A DNA stretch of 64,000 bases. It comes from Ophioderma brevispina. Taxonomy: Eukaryota; Echinodermata; Ophiuroidea; Amphilepidida; Ophiodermatidae. Below, one piece after another: positions 60,261 to 64,000 of this stretch (the first letter of the stretch is position 1; every line of letters starts with the position of its first letter). Position numbers and translations under genes: made by a program. The notes beneath the pieces were generated by a model. That model saw only the letters and a list, made by a program, of their open reading frames with translations, was not told where the DNA came from and searched no databases. Where the stretch lies: NCBI GenBank assembly GCA_023653785.1, contig JAMKCH010014122.1:1-64000 (forward strand). The letters run 5' to 3'.

Positions 60261-60469
60261 CTGTAAAAGTGGAAATTTTCGCGCTACATTAATTTTCGCG
60301 CTTTTCGCCCACTGCTGAGCTAGCGCGAAATTAAAAACTCGCGATAATGTTTATTTTGTGTGTAGGTCTTTGTAGGATAGCTGAAAAGAGCGAATTTAAA
60401 AACAAGCAAAAATGTTAAAAATTACAGAAACGCGAAAAACTACACGCGCGAAAATTATCACTTTTACAG
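60261..60469. mobile_element. Family E MITE, copy 2, polymorphic insertion
   Basis: 209 bp between TA 60259-60260 and TA 60470-60471. Inverted ends CTGTAAAAGTGGAAATTTTC and CTGTAAAAGTGATAATTTTC continue into CGCGC (22 of 24 match). The left overlapping copy has the empty site with one TA (59383-59384). TA duplication indicates a Tc1/mariner-type mobiliser. GCGAAA motifs fill the interior. Confidence 0.93.
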
Positions 60470-60660
60470 TAAATGCTGATTATTATTATGCTATCCCCTA
60501 TGTTAGGGCAAAATTGGCTTTTGTTATTCACTTGGAAAACTCTTAGGGTGAAATTTCATTTCCCTCTAACGTATCCCTTTGTATTGCGGTTTATTCCGTT
60601 TTGGATAACAAAGGATATGAATATTAATTTATGCAAATGAAGGATAATCCCCTAGATTAA

Positions 60661-61009
60661 AGGTGCAACGAGAGATTTCACATATCAGGTGTCCCAAAAA
60701 ATTGAAAGTACTGATTTTTGCCTTGATATAAAGCTTTCCATCAAAAATAACCCCACCTGAAAGGATTAAGCTGAGAAATGTTTCTTTGGTACAACAACTT
60801 TGAAATTTCTAATTTCATATATAGGAGCAAATACAAAATTCAGCCTGTTTTACATTGAAATATAAGCAAATCAGAATCGCCTTTTTTTCTCTCTTTTAAA
60901 GCATTTCTGTAGCCAAATACAAGGTAAGAAATCTATTGAGTGTCTATTCTATATGAAATTACTATTATGACACAATATTTGGGTGCCTCAAAAATCTATT
61001 GTTGCATAT
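60661..61009 (+). mobile_element. MITE family B, copy 5
   Basis: 349 bp, TTAA 60657-60660 and 61010-61013. Left AGGTGCAACGAGAGATTTC, right AAAATCTATTGTTGCATAT (worn). Confidence 0.88.
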
Positions 61010-61273
61010 TTAACAAGGGATATGAATATTAATTTATATAAGAAAAGAACTCATTATAACCTAATGAATAATTAAAATTTCCCCCTATTCCACTGTTAGA
61101 GTTATTATTATCATCATTATCTGTAAGATATATCTTACACAGCTATCGCTTTAAGACATGTCCAAGAGTCTTCTACATAGACATGGCTCACCATAAGACA
61201 TATGCCTCGGATCATGTCTTCATCCAGAACATGTTTTATGTTTTCCATTGTCAAGGACATGTCTAAGTGCAAG
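61010..61273. repeat. ACATGTC-rich segment, left part
   Basis: GACAT/ATGTC motifs are frequent: AGACATGTCC at 61154-61163, GGACATGTCT at 61255-61264 and several partial forms. A similar density occurs at 58620-58745, so the two may be relics of one repeat. The segment continues after the hAT-like insertion (AGACATGATTGG near 61650). Confidence 0.5.
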
Positions 61274-61628
61274 CAGGGGCGTCCCCAGACTATTTTTAAT
61301 GGGGGGTGGGGGGGTGTTGATCGAGTCTGTGTTGCCGACAAAATCATGGGCCGGATTCAAGAATTATCAAATTTTCCGGCTCGCTGCGCTCACCAAGTAG
61401 ACCCAATGTTTTTTTCACTTGGTTTGACATTCTGAAGAGGGGGGGTGTGAAGGGGGAGGACATACCAGTCCACCACAACCAAAACAGCCAGTCATTCTCC
61501 AGCTATGCAACAAAACAAACAGATACAGATGGGGGAGTGGTCCGTCGATGATAATCCGCTGCCCATCAATCAGTTTTTTAAAATAGGGGGGTGTCACACC
61601 CCCACACCCCCCTCTGGGGACAGCCCTG
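61274..61628. mobile_element. hAT-like element with perfect 8-bp TSD
   Basis: 355 bp flanked by AGTGCAAG on both sides (61266-61273, 61629-61636). Ends CAGGGGCGTCCCCAGA and, inverted, CAGGGCTGTCCCCAGA (14 of 16). Interior includes CTCGCTGCGCTC. No transposase coding region. Confidence 0.88.
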
Positions 61629-61636
61629 AGTGCAAG

Positions 61637-62079
61637 ACATAACAGTCAAGACATGATTGGCTATATGCCAACTGCTGATGACCAAGAGGGGTAACTTGGT
61701 ACATAAGGTTGTTTAACAATCATTTTTACAAGCATTCCAAAAGTGACCCTATATGAGATCAGTCAGGCAAAATGGAGAAATCACAAGCAGATGAAATGGT
61801 ACCTATATCGGACCCATTTTTTCTTGTTTCTGAAAATCTTTGACATATTGTTTACTAGCAGAATCTAACCCTGCCTCAAAGCAGGTGTTTCAACAGTATG
61901 GAATTGTAATTTAACTGGCCATAAATCTAGCTAAAACTTTAAGTAAAAAATCTGTTTAAAAATATATCCTATCAAAGAGCAGAACTTGACACCCTATACA
62001 AGACTCAGACAGATACGTAGATTAAAATTGAATATATCTTATATTGCAAGTCTTAGTCCTTACAGTTGCAGGAGTGAAG
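61637..62079. other. Unassigned sequence
   Basis: No gene or repeat supported apart from one further AGACATGATT motif at its start. Confidence 0.4.
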
Positions 62080-62083
62080 TTAA

Positions 62084-62437
62084 AGAGACATGATATTTCC
62101 CGAAAGAAGCACCCCCAATTTTTCTTGAACCTAGGATTTTTACATATTTGGAATGCTTACCAATGTATCACACCTGAAGTGAATAAGCCGAATACGCCGT
62201 CTTTATATAATAAGATGATGATTTAGTAGTTTCTGTCGTGCACGACAGAAAGTCAAAGCATGGTTTTCTATGGGGAACGATTACGATAGCAGGCAAGTTC
62301 AAAACAATTAGGTTTGCGTTTTTCTTTTGCACCTGTTTGTCCAATAAACCTTCCAAACATTCTCGGTAGGTGGTCTACAACCGATCCAGTGAAATTTGAG
62401 AGAAATTCATTTCCTAAAAAAATCTCCTCCTGTCACT
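62084..62437 (+). mobile_element. MITE family C, copy 5
   Basis: 354 bp, TTAA 62080-62083 and 62438-62441. Ends AGAGACATGATATTTCC and CTCCTCCTGTCACT. Perfect 20-bp palindrome TTCTGTCGTGCACGACAGAA at 62231-62250, about 20 bp from the midpoint. Confidence 0.9.
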
Positions 62438-62441
62438 TTAA

Positions 62442-63094
62442 AAACAGCCTAACTGGTGAGGGAGGAGGCATTAGCCATGATTTACCCCATTTGATACCCC
62501 CACCTTCCCCCGCCCCAGTTGCTCTCCTTGGTTGAGAAAGAGGTCTTGATACACTACAGGAAAGCAAATGGTTAATCTATAGCCAGATTCAAACTTTTAT
62601 TGAATTTTGAGCCGTTGGATTGGGGAAACTTTTCCGTTGGATATGATCCCTAGTTGTTCCTGTGGATTTTGCCTCCTACATGTGCCTGCATACATGAATG
62701 ATTTGAGATGTACAGTAATATAGGAAATATAGTATGCATATGCATGGTACCATCAGAGACTGCCAAATACTGGGTATTATATGAATCTGATATTATGCAG
62801 ATTTCATTTTTTCATTTTATGATTTCCCAAGATATTTTTGCTATATTTTATGGGATATTGGAGCCATTTGGCCTGTTCTCTTATCTCACAAACCTGTGGC
62901 ATGAATGCATGAATAGTAGTTAAATGAATTTTACAGTCAATTTGGGTTTTCAAATTGTATTGATAACTACTACAAATATTGCATTAAGGATGAAGTGATT
63001 ATTATGTACACTATAATACAGGTATTATTGTTTGAGCAACATTTTTAAAGGTGGGTGACACTGATTTTTTCACATGATGTTTTTCGCTATCACC
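62442..63094. other. Unassigned AT-rich sequence
   Basis: No gene supported; open frames are short and without motifs. Confidence 0.4.
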
Positions 63095-63329
63095 CAGGGC
63101 TGTACACAGGATTTATTGGGAGGGGGGTACGGGATTTTAAAAAGTTGACTTTTTATTTCCAAGTGGACCTATCCCCCTAAATATGGTCCTCTTTGAACAT
63201 CTCATCAAAAAGTGGACTTTCATGTCAAAATTTCTCTAGATTTTGGACCTTTTTATAGAAAAAAAATCAGCAAAAAGTGGACCATTTGCCCCATTTGTGG
63301 AATTTGGGGACCCCCCACATACAGGTCTG
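63095..63329. mobile_element. hAT-like element, family I copy 2
   Basis: CAGGGCTGTACACAGGATTT at the left and ACATACAGGTCTG at the right; flanks CTATCACC and ATATCACG share TATCAC. GAACATCTCATCAAAAAGTG and CAGCAAAAAGTGGACC match 20948-21215. Confidence 0.65.
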
Positions 63330-63735
63330 ATATCACGAAAAACACCTGATGACAAATTATGAGTGAAATCAGTCGAGCTGTTTGAAACAAAAGTGTGGCT
63401 CAAGTTGGCCCATATAGAACTTCATAGTCTCTGTAACTGAAGGATGCCAACAAAAAGTGCAAAGATCTTGATGAAAAATGGACTTTTACCAGTGGATTAT
63501 GGGAGGGGCTTCTGAGCTGCTGTTGGTACGGCCAGAATATTTAAGATTGGAGATCTCAATTTGATCAATTATAAAAATTGTTATTTCAAGCCATCTTGAT
63601 ATCTACAGCTAAACCACATTGTTCATAAAATCAACTGAACCAAAATGTCACCACCAAGAAAAATTTAGAGCCTGTTTTATTAACCTCCACTTGAATATGA
63701 TTTTTGGGTGAGTGATGCTCGCCTGCCTGCCCGCC
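63330..63735. other. Unassigned sequence
   Basis: No gene or repeat supported before the tetranucleotide tract. Confidence 0.4.
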
Positions 63736-64000
63736 CTCACCCACCCACCCACCCACACACACACCCACCCACCCAACAACCCACCCACCCACCAACCCAC
63801 CCACCCACTCACTCACTCACCCTCATTCACTCGCTCACTTACTCCACTTCATTTTATTCCCTCACATAATCACTCTACTTACTCATTCTACTCACTCATG
63901 TTACTCATTCACTCATTCAACTTACTTATTACACTCACTCAATTACTCAATCATTCTGCTTACATCACTTCATTCTCTCCTCACTCATTCCAATCACTCT
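63736..64000. repeat. (CCCA)n then (ACTC/ATTC)n tetranucleotide repeats
   Basis: CCCA units with a short CA interruption to about 63810, then degenerate ACTC, ATTC and ACTT units to the window end, where the repeat continues. The Gly/Val/Trp-rich minus-strand open frame is a repeat artefact. Confidence 0.95.

Larger units (their letters stand above)
58951..60892. repeat. Near-identical duplication across an A20 junction
   Basis: 58951-59805 repeats as 59827-60892 with an offset of 876 bp. The copies are almost identical except for a 211-bp insertion in the right copy (family E element plus TA). The junction is 20 A residues (59806-59825). As at 56.7 kb, overlapping unmerged haplotype contigs are the likely cause. 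Confidence 0.8.

Noticed and set aside
63631..63816. Gly/Val/Trp-rich minus frame
   Set aside because: Translation of the CCCA tetranucleotide repeat.

Overview
This is animal nuclear DNA: AT-rich, intron-scale spacing, no operons, and dense short non-autonomous transposons, SINEs and micro/minisatellites. Repeat content and one vertebrate-like membrane-protein gene suggest a marine invertebrate, perhaps a deuterostome. I cannot name the phylum from sequence alone.

Only one gene is recognisable: a TMEM169-family two-pass membrane protein on the + strand (6373-7226). It is almost intact but carries two separate single-base insertions that shift the reading frame, so it is either an assembly error or a very young pseudogene. 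Two weaker candidate coding exons, with no recognised family, lie at 25024-25151 (+) and 27089-27386 (-). I see no rRNA, functional tRNA or CRISPR. No two genes here can be linked into a pathway.

Most of what can be annotated is mobile DNA. At least five families of roughly 300-360 bp elements (called A, B, C, D and J here) are flanked by TTAA, begin with AG, and carry a palindrome close to their midpoint. The palindrome is conserved as a structure while its sequence changes between families and even between copies. Others are a TA-flanked family with CTGTAWAAGTGG ends (E), foldback elements (F, G, and small ones), hAT-like elements with CAGG ends and 8-bp duplications, and tRNA-derived SINEs.

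Layout: 1-5.3 kb is unassigned sequence with two inverted-repeat clusters; 5.3-8.3 kb holds the gene with elements on both sides; 8.3-25 kb is mostly unassigned with scattered MITEs; 25-28.4 kb has the two candidate exons, foldbacks and a hairpin minisatellite; 30.3-32 kb is a 2.6-copy tandem array; 33-36.3 kb is a MITE/SINE cluster; 36.3-38.7 kb is a diverged 1.2-kb tandem duplication; 39-46 kb is sparse; 46.6-47.5 kb is a GGTGCATGG minisatellite; 48-64 kb is MITE-dense and ends in a tetranucleotide repeat.

Two near-identical duplications (56.2-57.7 kb and 59.0-60.9 kb) each have exactly 20 A residues at their junction and differ mainly by one transposon insertion. The simplest reading is two unmerged overlapping contig ends or haplotypes on either side of a 20-base gap, not real tandem duplications. 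They give clean empty-site/filled-site pairs for families A (TTAA) and E (TA).
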